A DNA stretch of 64,000 bases from an uncultured Lachnospiraceae bacterium (GTDB lineage Bacteria; Bacillota; Clostridia; Lachnospirales; Lachnospiraceae). Shown one piece after another: positions 25,601 to 34,355 of the stretch. Position numbers and translations under genes: made by a program. The DNA lies in assembly GCA_947382625.1 (NCBI GenBank), contig CANDAG010000019.1, positions 1-64,000 of the forward strand, read 5' to 3'. The notes under the pieces are model-generated. The model saw nothing but the letters and a program-made list of their open reading frames with translations, ran no database searches and was not told the origin of the DNA. Each line of letters opens with the position of its first letter. Within the stretch, counting starts at the first letter, position 1.

Positions 25601-28125
25601 ATCCGAATGCCACTACAGCACCAAGTGTGACGCCTGGAGGCAGTAAGATATACTATCCTTATCTGACGGCGGATAATGTCGAAGCGGCTAAGGCGGGGGC
25701 GCATAAATTCCTTACAGATGCTGCAATGACAGGAGAGGAAACCGTTGCAGTAAACGGAGCACTGAATGTAAACCTTCCGGCAGGAATCGAGTCTATTAAG
25801 CCGGGATTATTCTCCGGGGTAGATAGTGAGAACAAATCGGTGGTAGCAGGAGAAGATCCGGAGCCGAATATATATATTGAGTCAGTTACCATGAATACGG
25901 TGGAAGAAGTAGAGCCCTATACATTTTCTGGATGTAAAAATCTGACAGGTTTCTATATGGCCGGAGGTAATAAGATAGGAGATTATGCTCTCAAGAACTG
26001 TGAGAAGCTTGCAGTGGCGGAAATTGGGGCAAGTATAACCGAGCTGGGAATAAGACCCTTTGCCGGATGTGTAGCTTTGACCAATGTGGCTTTCAGGGAT
26101 AACCCGAATTTTACCTGCGATAACAGGATCATATATGGAACAAAGGACGGAGTGAAGAAGACGCTGGTTGAATGTCTGGAATCCAGAGATGAAAGGGTAA
26201 AGGCAGATGAACTGGCCGGTCTGGAGAGTATGTATCCTGAAGCGTTCATGAACTGTAAGGACGTGGACAGTGTAGATTTTTCTGAGAGCAGTATAGCTAT
26301 TATACCGGAACGGGCTTTTGCAAACAGTAAAGTGCATGATGTCACGCTTTCAAGCGCGACTACCAATGTGCTGGAGGGCGCATTCTGGAACTGCAATGAT
26401 CTGAGATATTTAACAGTCAACAACCCGATCACGATCCTTGATAATAATATTTTTGATACGGCAGTGCTGGATGGTACAGATATCAAATGGGATGCTGATG
26501 GGAAACCTATACTGAGTGTGAGGGATAAGAAGGTTACTTTAGTGGTTCCGGAAGGCTCCGTAGCGGAAAATTATGCGAATGGCAAACCTTATATTGGTCT
26601 GGAAGTAAGCATTCCTATCGAATATTGGATCACGCCTCCTGACGGAAGCGGCAGACCTTTCAAAGCCTATGACAGGGTTACTACAAGGAGTAAGTTCCAG
26701 GATCCCGAGGCATGGGAGGAAGAGAAGGATAACATAGAGCCCGATAAGGTGGACCGGGATCATCCGTACCCGGGATGGCAGTTTGAAAAGTGGGGCGAAT
26801 ATACGGAAAGCAGTGGATCCGGTATCAAGACACTGCAGACATACGCAGAATATACCCAGCTTGCAGGAGAGAAATTCAGAGTAACGTTTGTGGATGAAAG
26901 ACAGCCGGATGTAACCAAGAGAATGTGGTACGTGGATAAAAATCCGGGTGAGTCTCTGACCTTTAGCGATATCAGAGATCCATATGATACGGAGAATTTT
27001 GAGAGATGGGAATCTGATAACGGAACGGCTTTTTCGGATCCGATCAATTCAAATGTAACATTTTATGCGAGATACAGAAATTCAGGGGTGAGCCCAACGC
27101 CTGACGGAAGTCCAAGTACTTCACCGGGACCCGATGCCAGTCCCAGTATAACACCGGGCGGCAATGGCGGAGCAAATGTATCACCATCTGCAAAGCCATC
27201 CAGATCACCTGAAGCTACTGCTACCCCTACAGCAACGCCAAATAACGGCGATGACGTAGTGAAATATACGGTAACTGTATCAGGCGGAAGCGGAAGCGGA
27301 AGTTATCCCGCAGGAACTGTCGTGGCGATCAACGCTTATTACAGAGGCGAGGGACAGGAGTTTGACAGGTGGACCACATCCACTGCAGGCGTAGGATTTG
27401 CAAATCCTGAAGCCTCCTCAACGACCTTTACCATGCCGGCTGCTAATGTGGCGATCACAGCCACCTACAAGACAGGCGGAGCAACTACAGCGGCAACCAA
27501 TACAAGCGGTGGAGGCGGCGGAAATACTGTCACAGGAACAGCCACCAATAATGGCACCAGGGTAGACGTTACCAGACCCGGGATTTCCAACACGAACCTG
27601 GCCGGTGCCACAGTAAGCGGGGCCACCGATAACTTTGTGGTCAAGGTGACAGAAGACCAGGCGGCCACAGATGCGGCAACCACAGCGTTACAGGCAAGAT
27701 TTGGCGACCTTAGCAGGATCAAGTATTTCCCTATGGATATCAGTCTTTATGATTCCACGGGACGTACCAAGATTGCAGATACATCGGGAATTTCTGTAAA
27801 CCTGACTCTTCCTTTGCCGGATGAGCTGGTACAGTATGCAGGAAATAACAAGATCGCTGCAATCGCAGGAGGAGCTCTGGAGGATCTGAATGCCAGATTT
27901 ACCACAGTGGACGGTGTGCCGTGCATCAACTTTACGGCAACACATTTCTCACCTTATGTGATCTATGTGGATACGGCAAACCTGACAGAGGCCACCATTG
28001 ATGCAACGCCCAAGACCGGCGATCCGATCCATCCGAAGTGGTTCCTTGCCCTGGGTATGGCGTGCATGTCGTTAATACTGTTCTTTAAACGTGATAAGGC
28101 AGTTATAAAAACAAAAATAGCATAG
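22666..28125 (+). CDS. Giant cell-wall-anchored LRR (BspA-like) surface protein, TPKTGD anchor
   Basis: This 1,819-residue secreted protein starts with a long basic signal peptide (hydrophobic core about 23-37). Two blocks of BspA-type LRR_5 repeats (about 500-880 and 1010-1290) show the IGDYAFYGCTSLQSVDLANG type of unit. Pro/Thr/Ser/Glu linkers lie at about 263-390, 955-990 and 1475-1530. InlB-B/flagellin-like repeat domains follow at about 1400-1465 and 1532-1600. A pre-anchor domain ending HFSPYVIYV (about 1690-1770) precedes the sorting signal: TPKTGD at 28006-28023, HPKWFLALG, a hydrophobic stretch and a basic tail. It is probably an adhesin displayed by the neighbouring sortase. GGAGGAG precedes the start; the next gene begins 9 bp after its stop. 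Confidence 0.92.
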   Translation: MVKKVTKKKNRRLRRQIRKTMGCLLLASSIIVAALPVPEISARSDQKVERVAVVNHTSSTDLAQFETIGTDGREAPLEWQSNVPLVGKDEYIYTTADSSLQFAYINYRGEWIAVILGRKINSLPNGSFTIPAQVDGYRTYDVNMTNGGLCAVGQDGNFLYYRIPAQYQYTNTKQGITYTVPDTDKSLDLSATGPRYRVFDTEEQKDVWYPARMITEESFSPCYQRDLAKWENIADEDLYFQSGTTTASTFSLRDMNQQAMPSATESPSPSPTETPTPEASATPTETPEATPGGEEVPAATPVAEPSEMPTVSPMPTEPSEAVPSDAPTAAPEGMPGTDVTPSEEDTQDPADDLNEKGFESLIPSSTAVPAETPTPTASPETEDPEVTTSKSGEAASYNVERIVVTNDNLVMAANNKAQTLTGGIIQKTGRAPVPVYTKVKEAGDQKAEHMRIHNAAVRYIGRQYLTEHSDAGTWTIGDSTNPNGEVTSKNPERGVFAGLGQLVHLVTEAEASTGLSALVGIGDYAFYGCTSLQSVDLANGINTIGNGAFEQCLNMTSFTIPRASNLMAFGKDAFSGCRKLKSIVIPTNVRAIGDYCFQDCVALETIEMGGDGTEVALNVIGWRAFENCSSLSSITFPGTFTQTYPSGDKWKDIREKENNKIPITWFDGCNSLQYIKVQNTTLDIVDDDEMTKVGSDDSEESHVKKLLNNPNAKDDILSFLDKVPELFYFEGPGADARICNTARVHSAAFKYMSQDKYEKVMWCEAHDGDHKAIFAVNSKNQLVEMTLEKECGIVDIPAQIGARHIDTIGEYSFDKSRCFLKRITIPSTVQVIEKNAFKGCHNLEDVIFDQRGSNGPQIGTDAFDTQDAQLHSTDCADKGSTFHALTFTGDISPSSTPFLYAMDAGNNYNNGSQVESFITFYSGWPTNLTVQYNKKTDKNELINYPKIEDLLNYEVKSYDGSTPPAPTPAPTTDPAATADPNATTAPSVTPGGSKIYYPYLTADNVEAAKAGAHKFLTDAAMTGEETVAVNGALNVNLPAGIESIKPGLFSGVDSENKSVVAGEDPEPNIYIESVTMNTVEEVEPYTFSGCKNLTGFYMAGGNKIGDYALKNCEKLAVAEIGASITELGIRPFAGCVALTNVAFRDNPNFTCDNRIIYGTKDGVKKTLVECLESRDERVKADELAGLESMYPEAFMNCKDVDSVDFSESSIAIIPERAFANSKVHDVTLSSATTNVLEGAFWNCNDLRYLTVNNPITILDNNIFDTAVLDGTDIKWDADGKPILSVRDKKVTLVVPEGSVAENYANGKPYIGLEVSIPIEYWITPPDGSGRPFKAYDRVTTRSKFQDPEAWEEEKDNIEPDKVDRDHPYPGWQFEKWGEYTESSGSGIKTLQTYAEYTQLAGEKFRVTFVDERQPDVTKRMWYVDKNPGESLTFSDIRDPYDTENFERWESDNGTAFSDPINSNVTFYARYRNSGVSPTPDGSPSTSPGPDASPSITPGGNGGANVSPSAKPSRSPEATATPTATPNNGDDVVKYTVTVSGGSGSGSYPAGTVVAINAYYRGEGQEFDRWTTSTAGVGFANPEASSTTFTMPAANVAITATYKTGGATTAATNTSGGGGGNTVTGTATNNGTRVDVTRPGISNTNLAGATVSGATDNFVVKVTEDQAATDAATTALQARFGDLSRIKYFPMDISLYDSTGRTKIADTSGISVNLTLPLPDELVQYAGNNKIAAIAGGALEDLNARFTTVDGVPCINFTATHFSPYVIYVDTANLTEATIDATPKTGDPIHPKWFLALGMACMSLILFFKRDKAVIKTKIA

Positions 28126-28134
28126 GAGTTCCCT

Positions 28135-31077
28135 ATGAACAGAAAAATTGCAAAATCTCTGAGTGCGCTGCTGCTGGTAACAGCAGTAGCGGTTACTCAG
28201 GTACCAGTATCAGATGTGGAAGCAGTAGCGACTGCATCTGATTTTGAAATGGATGGAAATAAATTATTGCGGTATTCCGGCACAGAAGAAGTGGTGTCTA
28301 TTCCTGATGGAGTGAAAGCCATCGGGGAGGAGGCCTTTGCCGGGAATGACAATCTGGTGAAGGTGGAGATCGGTAACCAGGTGAAGTCTGTAGGATACCG
28401 TGCCTTTGCGGAGTGCGATAATCTGCGTACCATCACCGTAGGGGATGGGGTAGAAGAGATTGATACTGCGGCCTTCAGCAATAACAAGGAGCTTGTGAAT
28501 GTAAGCTTCGGTGCAGATGTGAAAAATCTGGGAAGCGGTATTTTTGCAGGAGATGATCATTTAGAGAATCTAACCCTTTCGGAGGATAATACCCATCTGC
28601 ATTATTCCAATGGTATTTTGTATGATGCGGATGAGACGAAGGTGTATGCCCTGATGCCTGCCTATGAAAAGGGAGCCTATACGCTTCCGAGTACCGTGCA
28701 GGAGATTAAGGGGTATGCCTTTTGGGGAAATCCTTATCTGGAAAAGGTGACCTTAGGAAGCGGTCTTCTGGAGGTGCCTGCCTATGCCTTCTCAAATTGT
28801 CTGAATCTGAAGGAAGTGGAGATTCCCATGGCAGTCAGAGGGATTGGAGCAAAAGCCTTTGAGGATTGCGTGAATCTTTCTTCGGTATCTCTTCCGGAGA
28901 CAGTGACTCAGATCAGTGATTCTGCCTTTGACGGATGCCCCAATGTGGAGTTTAACGCTGCGCCGGGGAGCTATGGAGCGGAGTATGCTGCCGCCCGCAA
29001 GACCTCCGAGGTAGAAGAGGTGGAATATGAGGATGTGCAGGATGCTCAGGTGATTGACGCGGATGCAATTTCCGAAGGAAAAAGTGAGGGGGAAGCTTCG
29101 GAGGAGGAGCCCTCAGGGAGAGAATCCTCAGAGGATAAGTCTTCACAGGAAGCGCCTTCGCCGGAGGTGCAGGAACCTGCTTCCGATGATGAAGATAAGG
29201 AATCAATAGAAAACAGTGAGGAAGAAAACAGGGAAGCGCCCACTCCGTTGCCGGAGATCCAAACGATCACAGGGAATGTGAGCAACAGAACCTTGCTTGG
29301 GGAATCCAGTATCGTTTCCGGCAGAGCGTTGATCTTTATTGATAACAGAAGGCAGTCTGTGATCAGTGGAAGCAGCAGTGAGAGCGGCGGCGAAAGCAGA
29401 AGTAATAGCGAAAGCAAAAGCAGTGGCGAAGGTGGAAGCAATAATGACGATCAGAGCGGGACAGGAACCGTCGGGAAGGTGGATCTGTCCGTGATGGAAA
29501 ACGCGATCAGCCAGGTCGGGAACGCACTGGGAAATGCTGCGGTCCAGGAGGCAAATTCCATAGGAAATCTGATGGCGGATAATGCCCAGAAGGGAAAGGA
29601 TTTCCCTAAATATACCGTAGTAGGGGGAAGCAGGATTGCTTCTCAGGCCTTTTATCAGGACAGCTCTCTTACGTCCTATGAGATTGAAGACGGAATCACG
29701 GAAATCGGAGAATTTTCCTTTGCCAGATCCGGTCTCACCTCAGTGGTGATTCCGGAAGGCGTGACCAGTATTGGTTATGGAGCTTTTTATCATTGTGATG
29801 ATTTAAGTGAGGTGGAAATCCCGGATTCTGTGACGGAGATAGCACCCTATGCTTTTGATAAGACCCCTTGGATGACGAAGCTGCAGGCAGATGCCTTCGG
29901 GATTGTAGGAGACGGTATCCTGCTTTCCTATTCCGGAGCAGATAGTGTGGTGAACATTCCGGCCGGCGTGAAGCAGATCGCACCGGGAGCCTTTAAGGAG
30001 CATATGGGCATTACTGCGGTAAATCTCCCGGACAGTGTTACGGTGATCGGGGAGGAAGCCTTTATGAACTGCCGGAACTTAAAGACGGTGAACGGCGGTG
30101 ATAATCTGGTTAGGGTGAAGGATCGTGCCTTTATGAATTGTCCTTTATCTAAGGTAACGATCCCGGCCGGCATGGAGGAGATCGGACTGGGTGCCTATGC
30201 TCTTTCGGGTGGCACGGATACTGTGGTGTTTATGGGAACGGATCTGCCGGTGCTTTCCATGGAGACCGGAACCACAGGGCGGCTTGCCAATAAAGAATAC
30301 AGAACCTATGCCTTTGACAATATCAAAAATGCAATCATCCTCGAGGGAGCGGATCTGGAAGGGACGGTGCTTGAGACAGGAACCTATGGATTTAAGGGCA
30401 TCATTTCCACGGAGACGGGAAGCCGGTCGGTGGATAATCAGGCAGGCGTAGCCCTTACGGATAATGGGGGTGTGTCAATGCGGTTTAACAGCTCGGTGAT
30501 CGCAGAAAGTGAGAACGCATCAGCAAAGATCCCGGGGAATGAGGACGCATTTATCCTTGAGATCAGGGACTCCGAGGATGGAGCAGAGAGGATATCGGCT
30601 GCCTATGGAGAGCTTTATGGCGGAAGAGAGCCTTCCGGTCTGCAGGTCTTTGACATGACATTGTATGACGCATCCGGAAATATACCGATCACGAGACTTG
30701 GAAAGCAGTATCTGTCCGTGCAGGTAAAAATGCCTGAGGGCGTCTTGGGAGATAACCTCCATGTAGTGACGTTAGATCAGGATGGCCAGCTTGAGGCTGT
30801 GGAGCATCGGATCGAAGAGCTTGAGGATGGAAATTATATCCAGTTTAATACCAGTCATTTTTCACCCTTCGGGATTTATCAGTATACCAGTATGAATGCC
30901 CAGGCGGTGGTAAGGGACGGAAAGGCAGTGATAACCGATCCTTCCGGAAATAAGGATGATACGCCGGATACCGGTGATCTCCTCCATCCTAAATGGTTTC
31001 TTGCATTAGGACTCATGGCAGGAGCCGTAGCCTTGTTTTTTTACAAAGGAAAACCCAGAAAATCCATGACAAAATAG
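28135..31077 (+). CDS. Second cell-wall-anchored LRR surface protein, TPDTGD anchor
   Basis: This 980-residue protein is built like its neighbour but is shorter. A signal peptide (about 1-30) leads into LRR_5 repeats (about 35-285; for example IGEEAFAGNDNLVKVEIGNQ), an acidic Ser/Glu/Pro linker (about 290-385), a serine-glycine stretch (about 405-440), more LRR_5 repeats (about 490-720), and a pre-anchor domain ending in HFSPFGIYQ (about 830-925). The sorting signal is TPDTGD at 30961-30978, then HPKWFLALG, hydrophobic residues and KGKPRKS. Homology with the first protein in the pre-anchor domain and anchor shows common handling. A terminator follows 13 bp after the stop. Confidence 0.92.
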   Translation: MNRKIAKSLSALLLVTAVAVTQVPVSDVEAVATASDFEMDGNKLLRYSGTEEVVSIPDGVKAIGEEAFAGNDNLVKVEIGNQVKSVGYRAFAECDNLRTITVGDGVEEIDTAAFSNNKELVNVSFGADVKNLGSGIFAGDDHLENLTLSEDNTHLHYSNGILYDADETKVYALMPAYEKGAYTLPSTVQEIKGYAFWGNPYLEKVTLGSGLLEVPAYAFSNCLNLKEVEIPMAVRGIGAKAFEDCVNLSSVSLPETVTQISDSAFDGCPNVEFNAAPGSYGAEYAAARKTSEVEEVEYEDVQDAQVIDADAISEGKSEGEASEEEPSGRESSEDKSSQEAPSPEVQEPASDDEDKESIENSEEENREAPTPLPEIQTITGNVSNRTLLGESSIVSGRALIFIDNRRQSVISGSSSESGGESRSNSESKSSGEGGSNNDDQSGTGTVGKVDLSVMENAISQVGNALGNAAVQEANSIGNLMADNAQKGKDFPKYTVVGGSRIASQAFYQDSSLTSYEIEDGITEIGEFSFARSGLTSVVIPEGVTSIGYGAFYHCDDLSEVEIPDSVTEIAPYAFDKTPWMTKLQADAFGIVGDGILLSYSGADSVVNIPAGVKQIAPGAFKEHMGITAVNLPDSVTVIGEEAFMNCRNLKTVNGGDNLVRVKDRAFMNCPLSKVTIPAGMEEIGLGAYALSGGTDTVVFMGTDLPVLSMETGTTGRLANKEYRTYAFDNIKNAIILEGADLEGTVLETGTYGFKGIISTETGSRSVDNQAGVALTDNGGVSMRFNSSVIAESENASAKIPGNEDAFILEIRDSEDGAERISAAYGELYGGREPSGLQVFDMTLYDASGNIPITRLGKQYLSVQVKMPEGVLGDNLHVVTLDQDGQLEAVEHRIEELEDGNYIQFNTSHFSPFGIYQYTSMNAQAVVRDGKAVITDPSGNKDDTPDTGDLLHPKWFLALGLMAGAVALFFYKGKPRKSMTK

Positions 31078-31089
31078 AACTGTTTGAAG

Positions 31090-31127
31090 CTCCCGGCATA
31101 TGATAATTAAAAAGCCGGGAGTTTTTT
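31090..31127 (+). terminator. Strong terminator ending the sortase-LRR operon
   Basis: CTCCCGGC (31090-31097) pairs with GCCGGGAG (31114-31121), followed by six T. The next gene's ATG comes directly after the last T. TATGATAAT in the loop could serve as a -10 element. Confidence 0.9.
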
Positions 31128-32039
31128 ATGCTTCGGGTCAGACATCAGGTCGGCTGCAGTGATGAGCTTGTGGCCTCCTGCGGAAAAAACGGAATAACTA
31201 TTGCAATGTTGGATACAGGGGTGGCCATCCACCCTGATTTTGATAACAGGATCATTGCCTTTCGGGATTTTGTGAATGGAAAGAGAGAGCCTTATGATGA
31301 CAGCGGACATGGGACTCATGTGGCAGGCTGTCTGTGCGGCAGCGGACGGCTGTCGGAGGGAAAATATAAGGGGATCGCTCCTGCAAGCAGGCTGGTGGCA
31401 GGAAAGGTGCTGGATTATAAGGGCGATGGCAATGTGGAAAATATGGCGGCAGGAATGGAGTGGATCCTTGATCATATCCGGGAATATGATATCCGTATCC
31501 TGAATATTTCCATCGGGATGGACGAGAGCATCGACAGAGAACGGATGGAGCAGGTGGCAGAGCTGATCGGGAAGGCATGGGAGGAAGGGCTGATTGTGGT
31601 GTGTGCCGCCGGGAATATGGGGCCGGATCCCATGACCATTTCACCCTTAGGAGCCAGGAAAGAGGTGATCACGGTAGGATGCCACGAGGACGGATATTTC
31701 AGGAACCATCCTCATTTATGCGAGGATTATTCCAGCCGGGGACCCAGCCCCTATGCTATGAAGAAGCCGGATGTGGTGGCGCCGGGGACGGATATTGTCT
31801 CCTGCAATGCCCGGTTTTCCAAAAGGGGGCGTTATTATAAGAACGCTTATATCAGCAAAAGCGGTACTTCTATGGCAACTCCTATTGTATCAGGAGGGTT
31901 GGCGTTGCTGCTTCAGAAATACCCCTTTTACACCAATGGGCAGGCAAAGCAGAAGCTGATGTATACCTCCAGAGATCTGAATGAGCCATGGAATAAGCAG
32001 GGATGGGGGATGATCCAGATTGACCGGCTTTTGAGATGA
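31128..32039 (+). CDS. S8 family subtilisin-like serine peptidase without signal peptide
   Basis: This 303-residue subtilase has the full catalytic triad: Asp29 in AMLDTGVAIHPDF, His61 in SGHGTHVAG and Ser248 in KSGTSMATP, with the oxyanion Asn region in VVCAAGNMGPDP. It lacks a signal peptide and propeptide, so it is probably cytosolic, as in other short clostridial subtilases. The ATG at 31128 fits the family N-terminus (VRHQVGCSDEL) but has no ribosome site and directly follows the terminator T-run. It may be expressed as a near-leaderless transcript from the hairpin loop, or by read-through. A role with the surface locus is possible only by position. Confidence 0.88.
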   Translation: MLRVRHQVGCSDELVASCGKNGITIAMLDTGVAIHPDFDNRIIAFRDFVNGKREPYDDSGHGTHVAGCLCGSGRLSEGKYKGIAPASRLVAGKVLDYKGDGNVENMAAGMEWILDHIREYDIRILNISIGMDESIDRERMEQVAELIGKAWEEGLIVVCAAGNMGPDPMTISPLGARKEVITVGCHEDGYFRNHPHLCEDYSSRGPSPYAMKKPDVVAPGTDIVSCNARFSKRGRYYKNAYISKSGTSMATPIVSGGLALLLQKYPFYTNGQAKQKLMYTSRDLNEPWNKQGWGMIQIDRLLR

Positions 32040-32085
32040 GCGTAACCGCTATCTGCTGACGGACGAAAACTTATGAAAGAAGGGA

Positions 32086-32114
32086 TTGACAGAAAAAGTT
32101 TTATTGTATACAAT
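32086..32114 (+). promoter_or_regulatory. Consensus promoter overlapped by a GntR-type operator
   Basis: A perfect TTGACA at 32086-32091 and TACAAT at 32109-32114 with a 17-bp spacer. ATTGTATACAAT at 32103-32114 is a perfect 12-bp palindrome covering the -10 box; it matches the GT-n-AC pattern bound by FadR-type GntR regulators. An FCD-GntR regulator is the second gene of the operon. Confidence 0.82.
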
Positions 32115-32176
32115 TATACATGGCTTTGAGCAGATAGCTTTTCAGGACTTTAGAGGCCATGGAGGAGGAGATTACA

Positions 32177-33574
32177 GTGGAGGAAGGAAACAGATATTTT
32201 ACCAACAGACCGGTATCACTGAATGAAAAAAATAATCTGTTAGAGATCGAGGAGCATATGTACATATTGGATGATGTGGAAAAGCCCAATGTGTTTAGAA
32301 ATATGTTCCCTTATTCGGAGGTTCCCAAGATTCCCTTTAATGACAGGATCGTGCCCAACAATATGCCCAGGCAGATCTGGATCACGGATACTACCTTCCG
32401 GGATGGACAGCAGTCCAGGGCGCCTTACACTACCGAGCAGATCGTTAGGATTTATGATTATCTTCATCAATTAGGCGGCCCTAACGGGATGATCCGTGCC
32501 AGTGAATTTTTTCTGTACAGTAAGAAGGACAGAGATGCTGTCTGTAAATGTATGGAAAAGGGGTATCAGTTTCCGGAGGTAACAAGCTGGATCCGTGCCA
32601 GTAAGGAGGACTTTAAGCTGGTGAAGGCGCTTGGGATGAAGGAAACCGGTATTTTGGTGAGCTGTTCCGACTATCATATTTTTCTGAAGCTGAAAATGAC
32701 CAGACGGCAGGCTATGGAGCACTATTTGAGTGTGGTCAGGGATTGCCTGGAGGAAGGGATCAGTGTCAGATGTCATCTGGAGGATATTACCAGGGCGGAT
32801 ATTTATGGTTATGTGGTGCCCTTTTGCTTAGAGCTGATGAAGCTGATGGAGGAATACAAGATCCCCATTAAGGTACGGGCCTGTGATACCATGGGATATG
32901 GCGTAAATTATCCCGGTGCGGTAATTCCCAGAAGCGTGCAGGGGATCATTTATGCGCTGCATACCCATGCGGGGGTTCCTCATGAATTACTGGAATGGCA
33001 TGGCCACAATGATTTCTATAAGGCAGTGGTCAACTCTACCACGGCATGGCTTTATGGATGCTCAGGGGTTAATACCTCTCTTTTTGGTATTGGTGAGCGG
33101 ACCGGTAATACACCTTTGGAGGCCATGGTTTTTGAGTACGCTCAGTTAAAGGGTGGATTAAATGGTATGGATACCGGGGTGATCACGGAGCTTGCGGAGT
33201 ATTATGAGAAGGAGATCGGCTATCACATTCCGGAAAGGACGCCTTTTGTGGGGAAGAATTTCAACGTCACAAGGGCGGGGATCCATGCAGACGGATTGTT
33301 GAAAAACGAGGAGATCTACAATATCTTCGATACGGAGAAATTCTTAAACCGGCCGGTACTCTGTGCCGTTTCCAACACCTCCGGGCTGGCAGGGATCGCC
33401 CACTGGATCAATACTTATTATAAGCTGCCTGAGGATAAGCAGTTAGATAAGAATAGTGCTCTGGTGACAGAGCTGAAAAAATGGGTGGACGAGCAGTATG
33501 AGGACGGCCGTGTGACAGTCCTTACCGATCAGGAGCTTGTGCAGAAGATTGCAGAGCTCGGCGGGATTAAGTAA
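32177..33574 (+). CDS. HMGL-like acyltransferase: probable Re-type citrate synthase
   Basis: This 465-residue protein is a homocitrate/isopropylmalate-synthase-family TIM barrel that condenses acetyl-CoA with a 2-oxoacid. Metal and substrate motifs are clear: TDTTFRDGQQSRAPYT, RCHLEDITRADI, EWHGHNDFYKAV and GERTGNTPLE. The same operon encodes NADP-isocitrate dehydrogenase, and there are no leu genes, so the best reading is Re-citrate synthase, which replaces the classical enzyme in many anaerobes and feeds 2-oxoglutarate/glutamate synthesis. Homocitrate or citramalate synthase are alternatives. I prefer the GTG start at 32177, preceded by GGAGGAGGAG; an ATG at 32159 lies before that site and would add six residues. 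No aconitase is nearby. Confidence 0.8.
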   Translation: MEEGNRYFTNRPVSLNEKNNLLEIEEHMYILDDVEKPNVFRNMFPYSEVPKIPFNDRIVPNNMPRQIWITDTTFRDGQQSRAPYTTEQIVRIYDYLHQLGGPNGMIRASEFFLYSKKDRDAVCKCMEKGYQFPEVTSWIRASKEDFKLVKALGMKETGILVSCSDYHIFLKLKMTRRQAMEHYLSVVRDCLEEGISVRCHLEDITRADIYGYVVPFCLELMKLMEEYKIPIKVRACDTMGYGVNYPGAVIPRSVQGIIYALHTHAGVPHELLEWHGHNDFYKAVVNSTTAWLYGCSGVNTSLFGIGERTGNTPLEAMVFEYAQLKGGLNGMDTGVITELAEYYEKEIGYHIPERTPFVGKNFNVTRAGIHADGLLKNEEIYNIFDTEKFLNRPVLCAVSNTSGLAGIAHWINTYYKLPEDKQLDKNSALVTELKKWVDEQYEDGRVTVLTDQELVQKIAELGGIK

Positions 33575-33620
33575 TGAAACAGGAAAAAATAACAATATGT
33601 AGAAAAGGAAGCAGTCAGTC

Positions 33621-34328
33621 ATGAGCAGTTATGATGTAAAGCGGGAAGTATCAGATCAGTATTCCCTGCGTGGCAGGGTGTTTCACAGGTTACGAGAGGA
33701 CATCCTGAACGGAAAGTATAAGGAGCATGAAGAATTAAAGGAGGTAGCCATCGGTGAAGAGCTGGGAGTGAGCCGTACGCCGGTGCGGGAGGCTTTCCGC
33801 CAGCTGGAGCTTGAGGGGCTGATCCAGATCATTCCCAATAAGGGAGCCTATGTCACAGGCATCACCGCCAAGGATGTAAAGGATATTTATATGATCCGTT
33901 CTTCCCTGGAGGGAATGTGTGCCCGGCTTGCCACTGAGCAGATCACGCCGGAGCAGCTCGAGGAGCTGGAGGAGAATGTGTATCTTGCCAGCTTTCACGC
34001 CTCCAAGGGGCATATGGAGCAGATGGCGGAGCTGGACAACCGGTTTCACAACATTCTTTACGAAGCCTGTAATTCCAAAATGCTGGAAAATCTTTTGCAG
34101 GATTTTCATCAGTATGTGATTCGGATCCGCAAAAAAACCCTTTCCACAAAGGAAAGAGGGATTGCCTCCAATGAGGAGCATAAGGCGATCATGGAGGCCA
34201 TCAAGGCAGGAAAGGCAAAGGAGGCGGAGAAGGCAGCTACGCTTCACATGGAAAATGCCTATGATAATATTGTAAAGAGCGGATTATATGATATATTTGA
34301 AGCAGAGGATAAATTAAGCGAGAAATAA
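33621..34328 (+). CDS. GntR family (FCD/FadR subfamily) transcriptional regulator
   Basis: This 235-residue protein has an N-terminal winged helix-turn-helix (GEELGVSRTPVREAFRQLEL, about 50-70) and a C-terminal all-helical FCD ligand domain. Metal-ligand-type residues are visible in ELDNRFHNILYEA, and again as His in NEEHKAI and LHMENAY. FCD regulators commonly sense carboxylic acids. It lies between the citrate-synthase-like and isocitrate dehydrogenase genes, and the operon promoter carries a perfect ATTGTATACAAT palindrome. Autoregulation in response to citrate or a related acid is therefore a reasonable inference. Some GntR regulators activate rather than repress. Confidence 0.93.
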   Translation: MSSYDVKREVSDQYSLRGRVFHRLREDILNGKYKEHEELKEVAIGEELGVSRTPVREAFRQLELEGLIQIIPNKGAYVTGITAKDVKDIYMIRSSLEGMCARLATEQITPEQLEELEENVYLASFHASKGHMEQMAELDNRFHNILYEACNSKMLENLLQDFHQYVIRIRKKTLSTKERGIASNEEHKAIMEAIKAGKAKEAEKAATLHMENAYDNIVKSGLYDIFEAEDKLSEK

Positions 34329-34355
34329 ACCGAGAAATAAGAATGGAGGGAAACA

